This document shows, piece after piece, positions 22,025 through 33,700 of a stretch of 64,000 nucleotides of DNA (positions are counted from its first letter, which is position 1; every line of letters starts with the position of its first letter). The translations under genes were made by a program, and so were the position numbers. Origin of the DNA: Scalesia atractyloides (taxonomy: Eukaryota > Streptophyta > Magnoliopsida > Asterales > Asteraceae); NCBI GenBank assembly GCA_947069175.1, contig CAMTDV010000017.1, positions 45,021,137 to 45,085,136 of the forward strand, read 5' to 3'. The notes below the pieces were generated by a model that was not told the DNA's origin, did not search any database, and was given only the letters and a program-made list of their open reading frames with translations.

Positions 22025-22815
22025 TGACTATAGGGATATAGGATAGGTTATTAGACCCTTAGAGCCTATACTATAGTTGATTAAAATTTTAAATTGTTTA
22101 TGCGTTACATTCAAAATTCATGATGTTTATATGCTTTATGTTTATTGTTACACTCAATGTTATGCAAGCATGTTCATAAGTACATATTATTATACAATGC
22201 TCATCATGAATCATATCCTCATAACATATCATATCCGTGAGAGCACACACCTCACAATTCCCATGATTTTTGCAATGATTTTTGTATTTTCAAATCACAT
22301 CAAAGTGAGTTCTCATGACGGGCATGTAGTAACTGGAAGGGTACGAGTACCGGTAGTCGGAACGTCCTGTCTAGGCTTGGCATTCGTATAAATCCAAAAT
22401 AAAGGACCAGTTTGCCTACCTGTGGACTAACGATGAGAGTACGAAGGACTTATTAGGCCAAAGCATGCTATACCAAACGTCGTGTGAGCTAACCCCACTT
22501 TGAGTTGTCATTGTATCTACCCCCGGACACCCTCCTACCATACATCACGCAATCATATTTCACGGTTTTCATTCGGGTGATGCGAGTGTTAATCCGCCAA
22601 CACCAATGTGCATCCTACTAAGCCAATAGTCATGGGGGCCCACATGACTATACAGGCGATGGTATGGGGGACATTGGAGGCCCAAACATGAGCAAACCCA
22701 AGACATCCTATGGATGTAGTTGCATTATTGATGGTTATGTTATTTTTATTCTTTAACGACACATGACACCTAAAAACTTCTTAAACTCACAATCTTCCTA
22801 TGTATGTTCCTGTAG
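22025..22815 (+). other. Family C 5' leader
   Basis: Noncoding leader between PBS and gag. A block near 22339-22440 (CTGGAAGGGT ... GTATAAATCC ... CCTGTGGACT) is recognisable in the family A leader at 54566-54660, which suggests a conserved RNA signal such as a packaging or dimerisation site. The open frame at 22077-22391 is unsupported. Confidence 0.5.
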
Positions 22816-24144
22816 ATGTCGGCTAGGCAACTACGTGGAGGTAGAAAGTCAGGAAGGTCAAACTAACGCTTGGCCACACAAATTGCTAAACAAATGGCCG
22901 CGGTGCTTCCTGACATCGTAATTCAAGTTCAACAAGCCCTCACCGCAAATCCCATCAACCCTCCCAATCAAGAAGACCAGAGCGTCGCCAACCCTCATCC
23001 AAAAAGTGCTCCTACATTTACTTCAAATTTTGCGATCCCCCAAAGTATGAAGGGACCGAAGGTGTTACTGCCCTCCTTCACTGGTTTGAAGAAATGGAGA
23101 ACACCTTCCTCAATTGCGATTGTCCAGAGGATCGCAAGGTACGTTATGCAACAGGGAGACTGTTTGGGGTAGCCCTTACCTGGTGGAACACAGAAAAGGG
23201 TAAGCGAGGAGTCGAAGATGCCATGGCCTTAACATGGGAAGAGTTAAGGGAACTCATAACAAGGCGCTTCTGTCCAAGAAGCGAAATCAAAAAGTTGGAA
23301 GATGAATTCCACTCGTTGAAACAAAAGGAAGGGATCACACTTCCTACAACAAAAGATTTCTCGAACTAAACCAAATGATCCCTAATCTGTTCACCCCACT
23401 GTACCGCTTGGTCGAACACTACATTCGAGGCCTCCCCTCGAAAATCCAAGATTCGGTTCTAAGCACTTCGCCTGCAACACTTGAAGCCGCAATGGAACTA
23501 GCTACCGAACTTACTGAGAATCGCATCCGAAACGGCAAATTCAAGGATGAGAAAAAGAAAGCCCCCGTTGAGGCCCAAACTCCAAACCATTCCGTCTCCT
23601 CTTCGAAATTTGCTGGTAAGAGGAAACGAAACAGCAGAAATTTTGCCGTCACACAAACAAACCCTCCTATCACTGCCGCACCATTTACCCAAATTGCTCC
23701 CTCAGCTGCACCATTTAAAAAGCCATACACCGGCCCATACCCAAAATGCAACCGTTGTCAATACCATCACCTCCCCGAAACTCCTTGCCAACATTGCACC
23801 AGTTGTGGCCGTGCGGGTCACACCATTCAAACTTGTCGCACACTTCAACGAATGAACCGCAAGCAACCCTCAACCCAAACCCACCATCAGATAGTGGGTC
23901 AAGCCCAACAACCCTTACTTCTACCACCCACGCAACACATAGCTCAACCTTACTACCAACCCAACTACCCCATGATGCAACCTATGCGAGCTTGTTACAA
24001 CTGTGGAGACCCAAACCACTTCAGGAACACATGTCCACGCTTGGTGAACATCATTCATGCCCAAGCTCAAGCAAATCCAGTAAACCAAGCCAACCAAGCT
24101 CCTCCACCTGCCAGAGGAAGAGCTTTCAACATCAATGCCAACTA
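22816..24144 (+). pseudogene. Family C gag
   Basis: The chosen start is ATG 22816 (MSARQLRGG...), the position equivalent to gag starts in related elements. A TAA at 22864 interrupts it, after which the frame continues as ATQIAKQMAAVLPDIV. A frameshift near 23030 is followed by the capsid region with WFEEMENTF, ALTWWN and WEELRELITRRFCPR, and another break comes near 23360. The C-terminal part holds two Cys/His clusters: CNRCQYHHLPETPC with CTSCGRAGHTIQTC, and CYNCGDPNHFRNTC. A TAA at 24142 replaces the codon that normally links gag to protease. Confidence 0.9.
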
Positions 24145-25294
24145 AGCTAGGGCTGACAACAACGTGGTTAACGGTACGTTTCTCATCAATGGTAGTTATG
24201 CATCCATGTTATTCGATACTGGCGCGGATAAGAGTTTTGTGTCTTTAGAATTTGAACCTATCCTCAACCAAACTCGTGATAATCTCATGGAATCTCTAAC
24301 GGTGGAAGTTGCTGACGGAAAGCCCGTTTCATTAAATTCTATTATACGAAATTGTACCCTCACTCTAAACGATCACGATTTTCCAGTTGACCTCATTCTT
24401 ATGAAGTTGGGAAGTTTCGATATTATAATCGGTATGGACTGGCTCAGCCAGCGTCACGCTGAAGTAGTATGCTGCGAAAAGTTCATTCGCATTCCTCTTA
24501 CAGATGGTCAGACCCTACGTATCTTTGGAGAAGCCCCTTCGAAAGGACTCAAATTAATGTCCTGCCTTCAAGCCCGAAAATATCTCCGCAAGAACTATGT
24601 CGCATTCCTAACTCACGTCGTCAAAAAGGGAAACAAGGAGAAGAAACTCGAAGATATACCAGTGGTGAAGGAATTCCCACAAGTCTTTCCCGACGACATC
24701 TCAGGACTCCCTCCTGTAAGAGAAGTCGAATTCCGCATCGACCTTGTACCTGGCGCTACACCAGTCGTAAAATCTCCTTATAGGCTAGCCCCATCCGAAA
24801 TGCAAGAGCTGGCCAGTCAACTGCAAGAACTGACTGACAAAGGATTCATACGTCCTAGCTCCTCGCCTTGGGGTGCACCTATTCTTTTTGTGAAGAAGAA
24901 AGATGGAACGTTTCGCATGTGTATCGACTACAGAGAACTCAATAAGTTAACAGTTAAGAATTGCTACCCATTACCTCGCATCGATGACCTCCTAGACCAA
25001 CTTCAAGGCGCCACCTGCTTTTCAAAAATCGACCTTCGTTCTGGTTATCATCAGCTCAGAGTACATGAAGAGGACGTCCCAAAGACCGCCTTCCAGACTC
25101 GTTATGGTCACTACGAATTCATGGTCATGCCATTCGGTTTAACCAACGCCCCCACTGTCTTCATGGATCTAATGAATAGGGTATGCAAACCCTACCTTGA
25201 CCGTTTTGTCATAGTCTTCATCACGACATCCTTATCTACTCAAAGTCTAAATCCGATCATAAACGACATCTTCGACTCATCCTTACACTCTTAA
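24145..25294 (+). pseudogene. Family C protease and reverse transcriptase
   Basis: The protease active site DTGADKSF is at about 24218-24241, followed by the linker and RT palm motifs (PWGAPILFVKKKDGTFRMCIDYREL, KIDLRSGYHQ, MPFGLTNAP as separate blocks). A small deletion at about 25221 changes the frame exactly at the catalytic FIDD box, so the reading becomes VFITTS and ends at 25294. RT activity would be lost even if the rest were translated. Confidence 0.92.
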
Positions 25295-26290
25295 GGACTG
25301 AAAAGCTCTACGCTAAGTTCTCAAAATGCGAATTCTGGTTAAGAGAAGTACAATTCCTTGGACATGTCGTTAATGACAAGGGAATACATGTCGATCCTTC
25401 AAAAATCAAGGAAGTACAGGAATGGCAAGCGCCACGTACCCCTACCGAAGTAAGGTCATTTCTTGGTTTGGCTGGTTACTATCGCCGCTTCATTGCCAAT
25501 TTATCCCGTATTGCTATACCACTCACGGCTTTGACTCATAAAGGAAAACCCTTCATATGGGGACCTAAACAAGAAGAAGCCTTCCAAACTCTAAAGCAAA
25601 AACTTTGTGACGCACCTATCCTCACACTCCTTGAAGGTTGTGATAACTTCATGGTTTATTGCGACGGGTCAGGGCAAGGACTAGACTATGTACTGATGCA
25701 AAGAGGAAAAGTGATAGCCTACGCTTCTAGACAACTCAATGTTCATGAAAAGAATTACACCACCCACGACCTGGAACTTGGAGCCGTTGTGTTCGCTCTC
25801 AAGATTTGGAGACATTACCTCTACGGTACCAAGTGTGAAATATACACTGACCACAAGAGTCTCCAACATATCTTCAATCAAAAGGAGTTGAATATGAGGC
25901 AACGAAGATCGGTCGAACTTCTTAACGACTACGACTGTGAAATTCGGTATCATCCTGGCAAGGCAAACGTGGTGGCTGATGCGCTCAGTCGAAAAGGTTA
26001 TGCGAACTCCATTCGTCACCGACATCAAAGATCGAATCCGAGCAGCTCAACATGTTTCTGTAACCGAAAATGACGTACGCGATGAGCTGTCATGTGGAGC
26101 TGAACTCAAAATCGAAGCCAAATCCGACGGTATTCTATACTATTTAAATCGCATATGGATTCCTGATCGCGATAGCCTTCGTGATTTCCTCATGAATGAG
26201 GCGCACAAAACACGGTACTCTGTACACCCAGAAGCCAACAAGATGTATCAAGACCTACGCTACACCTACTGGTGGCCTGGCATGAAATAG
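25295..26290 (+). pseudogene. Family C RT thumb, RNase H and integrase zinc-binding region
   Basis: The RT thumb resumes in another frame (AKFSKCEFW, FLGLAGYYRRF), and RNase H continues to YHPGKANVVADALSRK (open at 25468-26073). It has VYCDGSGQGL where intact relatives have VYCDASN-GLG. After a frame change near 26000, the integrase N terminus (EAHKTRYSVHPE, YWWPGMK) ends in an in-frame TAG at 26288-26290. Confidence 0.9.
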
Positions 26291-27452
26291 GATATCGCTG
26301 TTTTTGTTTCCAAGTGCCTTACCTGTTCCAAAGTAAAAGCTGAACATCAAAGACCTTCAGGACTTCTAATCCAACCTGAAATACCTGTATGGAAGTGGGA
26401 AAACATAACCATGGACTTCATTACCGGGTTACCTCGCACCTCCAGTGGGTATGACACCATATGGGTAATCATTGATCGTCTTACAAAATCAACTCACTTC
26501 ATACCGATTCGCGAGGACTTCAAGAACGAGAAGTTAGCTCGTATCTACATCAGCGAGATCGTAAGCCGTCATGGTGTACCTTTAAGCATCATTTCAGACT
26601 GTGATGGTCGTTTCACTTCACGAACATGGCGAGTCGTACAAACCGCCTTGGGTACACGATTAGATCTCAGTACCGCTTTTCATCCTCAAACTGATGGACA
26701 ATCTGAACGCACCATCCAAACTCTTGAAGACATGCTTCGAGCATGTGTCATAGACTTCAAAGGGAATTGGGACGCTCATCTACCATTAGTTGAATTTTCG
26801 TACAACAATAGCTATCATTCAAGTATCGGCATGGCTCCTTTCGAAGCTTTATATGGTCGTAAGTGCCAATCTCCAGTATGTTGGCACGAAATTGGGGAAT
26901 CACAAATCACCGGTCCAGAATTAATTCAAGAAACAACCAACAAGGTCATTCAAATTCGAAACAATCTTCTAGCGGCTCAAAGTCGTCAAAAGAGTTATGC
27001 AGACAAACGACGAAAGCCCTTGGAGTTTGGCATTGGGGATCAAGTACTTTTAAAAGTATCACTTGGAAGGGAGTGGTTCGTTTCGGCCAGAAGGGCAAGC
27101 TAGCACCACGCTACGTAGGACCTTTCAAGATACTCGAAAGAGTAGGTCCTGTAGCATACAAGCTTGACCTACCAGAAGAGCTCAACAGAATTCATCCCAC
27201 ATTCCACGTATCAAACTTGAAGAAGTGCCTCGCCGATGAAAACCTCCATATTCCGCTAGAAGACATTCAGATTGATGAATCTATGCACTTCATTGAAAGA
27301 CCAGTAGAAATCATGGACTTCGGAGAGAAGCGTTTAAGACGAAGTCGTATTCCAATTGTCAGGGTACGTTGGGACCTGAGTTTACTTGGGAACGTGAAGA
27401 CTCAATGCGCGAGAAATACCCGTATCTTTTTCCTGTTACCACTACTACTTAA
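26291..27452 (+). pseudogene. Family C integrase core and chromodomain-like tail
   Basis: The zinc-binding CLTCSKVKAEHQ precedes the core, open from 26411 to 27103. All three acidic residues are visible (IIDRLTKS, ISDCDGRF, GQSERT). A frameshift near 27060 leads into GPFKILERVG, HVSNLKKCLADENLHIP and IPIVRVRW. Here a short deletion changes the frame before PEFTWERED and the stop at 27450. Confidence 0.9.
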
Positions 27453-27486
27453 ATTTCGGGACGAAATTTCTAAAAGTAGGGGATAC
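27451..27486 (+). promoter_or_regulatory. Family C pre-PPT palindrome and polypurine tract
   Basis: AAATTTCGGGACGAAATTT (27451-27469) overlaps the pol stop codon. AAAAGTAGGGGATAC then runs to the 3' LTR at 27487. Confidence 0.85.
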
Positions 27487-27669
27487 TGTAACATCCGTCG
27501 AAAAACGGGTTCTTAAAACCCGCTTCGTTTATTAATCGAATATCCAGTTATAATTTTTCGTTGCGTATTGATTGCTCAAATTAATTTTAAACGATACATA
27601 ATTAATAACTATATTAGAATTAAAAACCATAATTTATAAATAATATTAAATAGTGAGAAAAAATAAAAT

Positions 27670-27739
27670 GGGGACGCCGGGTTTCGAACCCGGGTCACCC
27701 ACAAACTCAAACACACAACACACCGCTCCACCACACGCC
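27670..27739 (-). ncRNA. Antisense tRNA-like unit in family C 3' LTR
   Basis: Copy of 19661-19730 with one change in the A-box region (TGGTGGAGCGG). The perfect CCGGG-TTCGAAA-CCCGG arm and the downstream T-run (complement of about 27655-27668) are kept. Confidence 0.7.
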
Positions 27740-28597
27740 TTCTTTGTGAAAATACTGAAACAAATAATACTTAAAATAAAACCCGAAGTCAAAACCGGAG
27801 ATCACCGCGCTCAGAACTCGCAATCACCGGAAAATCCGGCAATCCGCGACTTTGGCCAATTTTCTTTTGACCAAAACATGTTAACCGACTTCGACATCGG
27901 TTATAACCGATGTCTGACCCTCAATTTTAGTCGTAACCGCTGGAAAACCCTTGACCGCGAATCAAGACCCAAAAACGGACCCAATTCACTCAATTCTTCC
28001 CTATAAATACCCACTCAATCTTCGGGAAATCCTTTCGCTCAGAACCGCTCACTTTTTCAAAGCTTTAGCTCGTCGCCGGAGATATTCTGCATTCGCCGGA
28101 CTTTCACCGGAAAACCGAGACATACTTCAAATCGGTAAAATTCTCGACTCTTTTGTTTGCAATCCATTATTCGGCATGTATTAACATAAATCGTTCAACC
28201 AGAATCTGTCTCAGACAACGTAGCCGGGAATTCCTGCACTCACCGGAAAATCACTGAAATTCCGAAGTCTCACTGCCGATCGGTACAATCATCTAAACCC
28301 TCCTGCTATCCCTTGTTTAGTAACTTAATTGCACAGATCATAACTGTTAATCGATTCACTCAGTCGGAAGTCACCAATCAGAGCCGACGAAATTTTGCCG
28401 GAAAATCTGAAGAAGACACTCTGTGATTGGTACATCTTATTCCTTAATTCCTTTCTTTTACTTCAATTCAATCAATCATAAGCGTAGTTGGTTAATTAAA
28501 CAAACAGTCAATTCATTGTTCGGTCATTCGATAACGAAGAAGATGAAGTTAAAACATGTGTATAAGTATAATTAAAAACGGATATTCGAACGGGTTA

Positions 28598-28669
28598 GAC
28601 ACACAGTCCAGCGGTGGACTGTGTGCACAAACAATGCACACGTCCCGGGTTCGAATCGCACACGTTACC
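28598..28669 (+). ncRNA. tRNA-like module 1 (3' LTR)
   Basis: Copy of 20596-20667 with the 10-bp stem and GGTTCGAATC unchanged. Confidence 0.7.
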
Positions 28670-28764
28670 GAATTTCAGAATTAAAACCAACATTTTTACA
28701 ACTGAATCAGAACAAGTCACAGGATGTTTATAAGAGTAATATAATTCATAAGTTTAACAGATTT

Positions 28765-28836
28765 GACGCACAGCCCAACTAGTTGGGCTGTGCGCACTCG
28801 AACCGAAGGACCCGAGTTCGACTCCGGGTCCCTGCA
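28765..28836 (+). ncRNA. tRNA-like module 2 (3' LTR)
   Basis: Copy of 20763-20834. The loop reads AACTAGTT instead of AACTGGTT, so the GG of the loop is lost in this copy while the stem is intact. Confidence 0.7.
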
Positions 28837-28932
28837 ACCGGTTCAGCCATATAAACCATTTTTAATAAAACCAAATAAGTTTAAAATTAATTAGTATATA
28901 AATATAATTAAAACAGAGAATATTTCGGGTTA

Positions 28933-29004
28933 GACACGTAGCTCAGTTGGTAGAGCTGCGTGCACGTATACGAGAGGTCCCGAGTTCGAACCTCACTCAG
29001 CGCA
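28933..29004 (+). ncRNA. tRNA-like module 3 (3' LTR)
   Basis: Copy of 20931-21002, with TAGCTCAGTTGGTAGAGC and AGTTCGAACC intact. Module spacing of 167 and 168 bp is kept. Confidence 0.76.
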
Positions 29005-30427
29005 TAATTAAACACAATCCGACCGGTCAACGGTCAACGGTCAAAAAGTCAAATTTTTTTATTTCTTTTTATTTATTTATTTAATCAGAAGATCATTTAA
29101 AAATACTTAAAAATAAGATTTTTTAAAGTTAGAAAACTTCCTTAAACTCACAAAAATAAATCTAAAAATCCTATTAAGACTATTAATTAAAAGTATTAAT
29201 CTCAAATAAAATCCCTTTATTTACCGAACGATTTCGTTATTATTTTAGGTTAATTTTTCCTCGTCGATCAAATCCAAAAAAAATTCGTGCGCATCCAACG
29301 TCATCAAAGAACGCACCCAATGTGAGTGAATCTCTATCAATTCCCCATTTTAATCATGTTTTGGGGTGTATCATATGTCGTTTAATTCCTTTTTATATTT
29401 AAACACTTGTGCATCCATCATATCTGTGATCAAATGTGTATCAATTGTTGTGTGGATTATATGTAGTTTGGATTTATCATTTCAGTGCACGCATATCATA
29501 AGGCCCATCAGTTCCCCGTGGGAGACGGGTTGAGCATCAGGTGCCTCATACGATCGGCTCCGTTTGATTGAGCCTTGATCTCACATTCATCATCATTCAT
29601 ATCATATACTCATTCAAAGTGGGTTGTGTTTGTTATTTATATATGTTTGCTCACATGTGATTATTGCACAAATTTTCAATATTAAATAAAACAAGAAATT
29701 AATAACAATGTTTTATCAAGGTTCACTCGCCAACTTTTGTTTACCCAAAATATCCCCGTTTTACACATGATACAGGTGATCCAGTTGAGGCAAGAAACAC
29801 ATAGGAAGGCCTAGAAGAATAAATCAGTTTAAGCTTTGGATTGTTTACATAGTTTCATTTCCTTGTAATTGTATGGATTTTGATTTGGATATTTAAGTTG
29901 TAATTTGAATTTAATAAATATGAAACATTCTAGTAAACATCATGAGCTTTGGTGATAACCCAATTATGCCCCGACTCTTATTCTGTTGCGGGTCGGGGTG
30001 TGACAAAGTCTTGTTTAAACCAATACAAATACAAACCCAAGTCATGTAAACAGAAGTCATATATGAACAAGTCTTGTGTAACCGAAAGTCAAGTATAAAC
30101 CAAATGTCTTGAAATAAAATACGTATTTGAAATAATCAAAAGATATATTTTATAAACCATTGCTTTTATTGTTAAACATGTATTCAAATTGTTGGCAAAC
30201 ACATTCAAGCCTTGTAACAGTCAAATAGACCCTTATCAGTCAAAGGTCTATCCATTTCATCGGATTCTGTCATTCCCAAAACAAACTTCCAAACAAACCT
30301 AGGAAGCGGGAAAGGGATTTGTCAAGTCCTATGGTACCATAACTTACTACCGGTCGGCGTGATCAATGTTAATGAATGTATTAAGTCAATCTCCAATGCA
30401 CCAAAATGTCATAAACAATGTAGCAAA

Positions 30428-30720
30428 AATGTTATTGAAAACCAACGTACTAGTATGCTCAGTCAACATACATAGCAAGTAAATGTCTTTGAAAACCAGT
30501 GTACAAGTATGCTCAGTCAACATACATAGCAAGTAAATGTCTTTGAAAACCAATGTACTAGTATGCTCAATCAACATAGATAGCAAGTAAATGTCTTTGA
30601 AAACCAATGTACTAGTATGCTCAGTCAACATACATAGCAAGAAAATAGCATAAATAGCAAGTAAATGTCTTTGAAAACCAATGTACTAGTATGCTCAGTC
30701 AACATACATAGCAAGTAAAC
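30428..30720. repeat. 54-bp tandem array in family A 3' LTR (5 units)
   Basis: Five units of a 54-bp sequence (tctttgaaaaccaatgtact...). The fourth carries a ~20-bp extra piece, and degenerate units follow to about 30820. The partner LTR has four units (38318-38533). Open frames through it are repeat artefacts. Confidence 0.93.
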
Positions 30721-31240
30721 GTAATGTAAATCAATGTGCTCATATGCTAAGTCAACATATGCCGCAAAAGTTTCTTTAAAATCAATATGATAAATATGCA
30801 AATCAATATATAAATCAATGAAATGAAAGTCATGTAGTATATGTACTATGTAATTAAAGCATGTATAAAATCATGAAAAACATGAGAGTAATCATAGGCA
30901 CAATATGTTTCACCCCAAAACATTTGAAAAAGTAAAATAGGGGACTATGTACACACCTTTGGGTGCGTTTTTATGTGCTAACGAAATCCCTCAAACTGTT
31001 TATTCGTCCTTCAAGATTTTGGTGGGTTTTTTTTTTGACAAAGTATGATGATTTGGAGCTTGGTTTCAAATCACCTTAGGATCTTCAAAAGTGCTTGGAA
31101 ACACCTTGGAAGGGACTTGAATCTTGAAGATAAGGTTGAAAAACGAAAATGGAAGGGAGGAGGGGGGTGTTCGGCTGAGAGTTTGAAGAGAGAGAGAGAA
31201 GTGAAGTGATCTCTCCTTGGAATGAGAAGATTATGTTGGA

Positions 31241-31246
31241 TTTATA
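31241..31246 (-). promoter_or_regulatory. Putative TATA box, family A minus element, 3' LTR
   Basis: Complement of TTTATA in CCTATAAATCC, directly next to the ~31-bp repeat array that would lie upstream of it. The copy in the 5' LTR is at 39054-39059. Confidence 0.6.
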
Positions 31247-31249
31247 GGA

Positions 31250-31558
31250 TATGGAAGATTAAATGAGATTGCATCAAGATATGGAAGATCTACAAAAGAT
31301 TCCATCGAGATATGCAAGATCTACAAAAGATTGCATCGTGATTTGGAAGATCACAAAATATTTGCATCGAGATATGGAAGATCACAAAAGATTTCATAAA
31401 GATATGGAAGATCTACAAAAGATTGCATCGATTTTGGAAGATCACAAAAGATTGCATCAAGATATGGAAGATCTACTAAAGATTCTATCGAGATATGCAA
31501 GATCTACAAAAGATTTCATAAAGATATGGAAGATCTACAAAAGATTGCATCACATCTA
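31250..31558. repeat. ~31-bp tandem array upstream of TATA (10 units)
   Basis: Ten units of 29-31 bp built on gatatggaagatctacaaaa + gattgcatcaa, in U3 next to the TATA box. A 138-codon frame on the plus strand (31263-31679) runs through it and is antisense to the element. Its repeated residues simply mirror the DNA repeat. Confidence 0.93.
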
Positions 31559-32143
31559 CAAAGCCAAAAAGTGGCAAGGCAATGAGAGAAGTGGCTTACA
31601 AAAATATTTGGGATGTGCGTACATGTTTCGGATTAAGAAATACGCGAATTGGCATAGTTTCGCAGAATTTGCAAAATAGCTCCTAAAGTTTGCAAAAGCA
31701 TGATTTTGCCATACCGAAGCCCTCAAAACTTATTTCTAAGTCACGTAAAGGGTATTTGAGGTATGTTTAACTTATATTATTGTTCCGGAGTGTGCGTCGC
31801 TATGAAAATCAGTAGACTTTTGTAGTTTGTCGTAAACAGTCCTTGTGATCGAATAAGCTTGTTTTTGACATACTAAACCCTTCAAAACCTATTTCTAAGT
31901 TATGTAAAGGATATTTAGGGTATGTTTAGCTTATGTCACTATTCCAGACTATACGTTACATTTTAACTGATTACGTTTTGCGATTACACTTTCAGAAGAG
32001 GTCTAATAAGTCAAAATCGAATCAATATTGAAAATGCACAAATGTTATAAATAAATATATAAAACTCATAAATGTAACACAAAGTTTCATTAAACATAAC
32101 ATTGATGGATAAAGTACAAAGGTTGGAAAGCACAGATGTCACA

Positions 32144-32179
32144 GTCTCCCCTACTTCAGGAAATTTCGTTCCAAAATTT
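32144..32179 (-). promoter_or_regulatory. Family A (minus) polypurine tract and degenerate palindrome
   Basis: On the minus strand, AAATTTTGGAACGAAATTT (32161-32179), a decayed form of the palindrome seen in the other families, is followed by CCTGAAGTAGGGGAGAC and the LTR. Confidence 0.8.
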
Positions 32180-33700
32180 AACTTGAGGAAACTGGTGAGA
32201 AAAGAAGCGGATATTTCGCCTTCATTTGATCCTCTCGTTCCTAAGTAAATTCTGGGCCACGTTTGGATTCCCAGCGAACTTTAACTATCGGTATACGACT
32301 GCGCTTTAGCTTCTTGACTTCACGATCCAATATTTCCACTGGTTTCTCGATAAAATGCATCGTGTCATCAACACGAATTTCATCAAGAGGGATGTGGAGG
32401 TTTTCATCAGCCAAACACTTTTTCAAATTAGATACGTGGAAGGTTGGATGAACATTTCCAAGCTCAGGAGGTAGCTCAAGTTTGTAGGCAACTTTTCAAA
32501 TTCTCTCGACGATCTTAAACGGTCCAACATATCGCGGCGCAAGTTTTCCTTTCTTTCCGAATCTAATCACGCCTTTCCAAGGGGATACCTTAAGGAGTAC
32601 GCGATCACCGAATTGGAATTCCAGGGTTTTGCATCGTTTGTCCGCATAACTCTTTTAACTGCTCCTGGCTGTCAAAAGGTTTTCGCCAACTTTCTTGATT
32701 TTATCCGTTGTATTAAGAATGAGTTCAGGTCCCGTGAAATGAGATTCACCAACCTCATTCCAACAGTCAGGTGAACGACATTTTCGACCATAAAGAGCTT
32801 CAAAAGGTGCCATGTCGATGTTGGAGTGATAATTGTTGTTGTAGGAGAATTCGATCAATGGTAGATGCGAATCCCAACTACCACCAAAGTCAATCACGCA
32901 GGCTCTAAGCATATCCTCCAATGTTTGGATTGTTCTTTCAGATTGCCCATCCGTTTGGGGGTGATAAGCAGTGCTCAAATTTAGCTTGGATCCCATGGCT
33001 GACTGCATGGTTCTCCAAAAATGAGATGAAAATCGAGCATCGCGATCAGATATGATATCCAAAGGAACACCATGACGAGATACTATTTCATCCAAATAAA
33101 TCTTAACAAGTTTGTCAGTAGAGAGATCCTCACGAATGGCTATAAAATGTGCTGACTTTGTTAGTCGATCAACGACTACCCAAATGGCATCATGTCCTCT
33201 AGGTGTACGTGGTATTTTAGTAATGAGATCCATTGCAATGCTTTCCCATTTCCAAACCGGAATCTCTGGTTGTTCAAGCAAACCAGAAGGACACTGATGT
33301 TCTGCTTTTACCTTAAGACAAGTAAGGCATTTAGAAACGAATAAAGCTATGTCTTTCTTCATACCCGGCCACCAGTACTGGGTATGGAGATCCTTGTACA
33401 TCTTGCCCGCACCAGGATGGATCGAATAACGAGATTTATGAGCCTCGTTCATAATCAAAGTGCCGAGATTATCTAGACTTGGAACCCATAAACGGTTCAG
33501 ATAGTAAAGCAACCCATTCTCTTTAGATTCGAGTTGAAGCTCAAGATGATGAGGTAATTCATTACCCATCATGCCTTGTGTAACACAAGCACGTTGAGCT
33601 TTAAGAATACGTGTTTGGATGTCAGATTGAACTTGGATAAAATGTAGCTTGACACGTTCTTTACGACTAAGAGCATCAGCTACAACATTCTCCTTGCCAG
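32178..33700 (-). pseudogene. Family A (minus) integrase and chromodomain-like tail
   Basis: A long open frame from 33572 to 32655 covers the zinc-binding region (EAHKSRYSIHPG, CLTCLKVKAEH), the core with all three acidic residues (VVDRLTKS, ISDRDARF, GQSERT) and GRKCRSP. A CAA-type codon has become TAA near 32654, another stop lies near 32497, and the tail (HVSNLKKCLADENLHIPLDE, IPIVKVRWESKRGPEFT) ends just before the palindrome, with a further stop near 32240. Confidence 0.92.

Larger units (their letters stand above)
19475..30005 (+). mobile_element. Complete gypsy family C element, flanked by AAGTC
   Basis: 10,531 bp with LTRs of 2533 bp (19475-22007) and 2519 bp (27487-30005), both TGTAACATCC...GGGGTGTGACA, and the duplication AAGTC on both sides (19470-19474 and 30006-30010). 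The uninterrupted target is seen in the other LTR of the host element near 37890-37905. PBS at 22011, gag, protease, RT, RNase H, integrase, chromodomain-like tail and PPT are all present in order, but the coding sequence is disrupted by an in-frame stop and several frameshifts. Confidence 0.96.
27487..30005 (+). mobile_element. Family C 3' LTR with tRNA-like modules
   Basis: 2519 bp, very similar to the 5' LTR. It repeats every special feature: antisense tRNA-like unit, 22-bp palindrome (27893-27914), TATA box (28002) and three tandem modules. Confidence 0.95.
30011..32143 (-). mobile_element. Family A 3' LTR, proximal part (right of nested family C)
   Basis: Continues the LTR interrupted at 19474 and matches about 37900-39956. 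It contains a 54-bp tandem array (30428-30720) and a ~31-bp tandem array beside the TATA box. It ends ...CAGATGTCACA at 32143, next to the complement of the polypurine tract. Confidence 0.93.

Noticed and set aside
31263..31679. 138-codon ORF, identical in two places (also 39076-39492)
   Set aside because: It is antisense to the element, its residues simply mirror a ~31-bp tandem repeat, and the identity reflects the two LTRs of one element.
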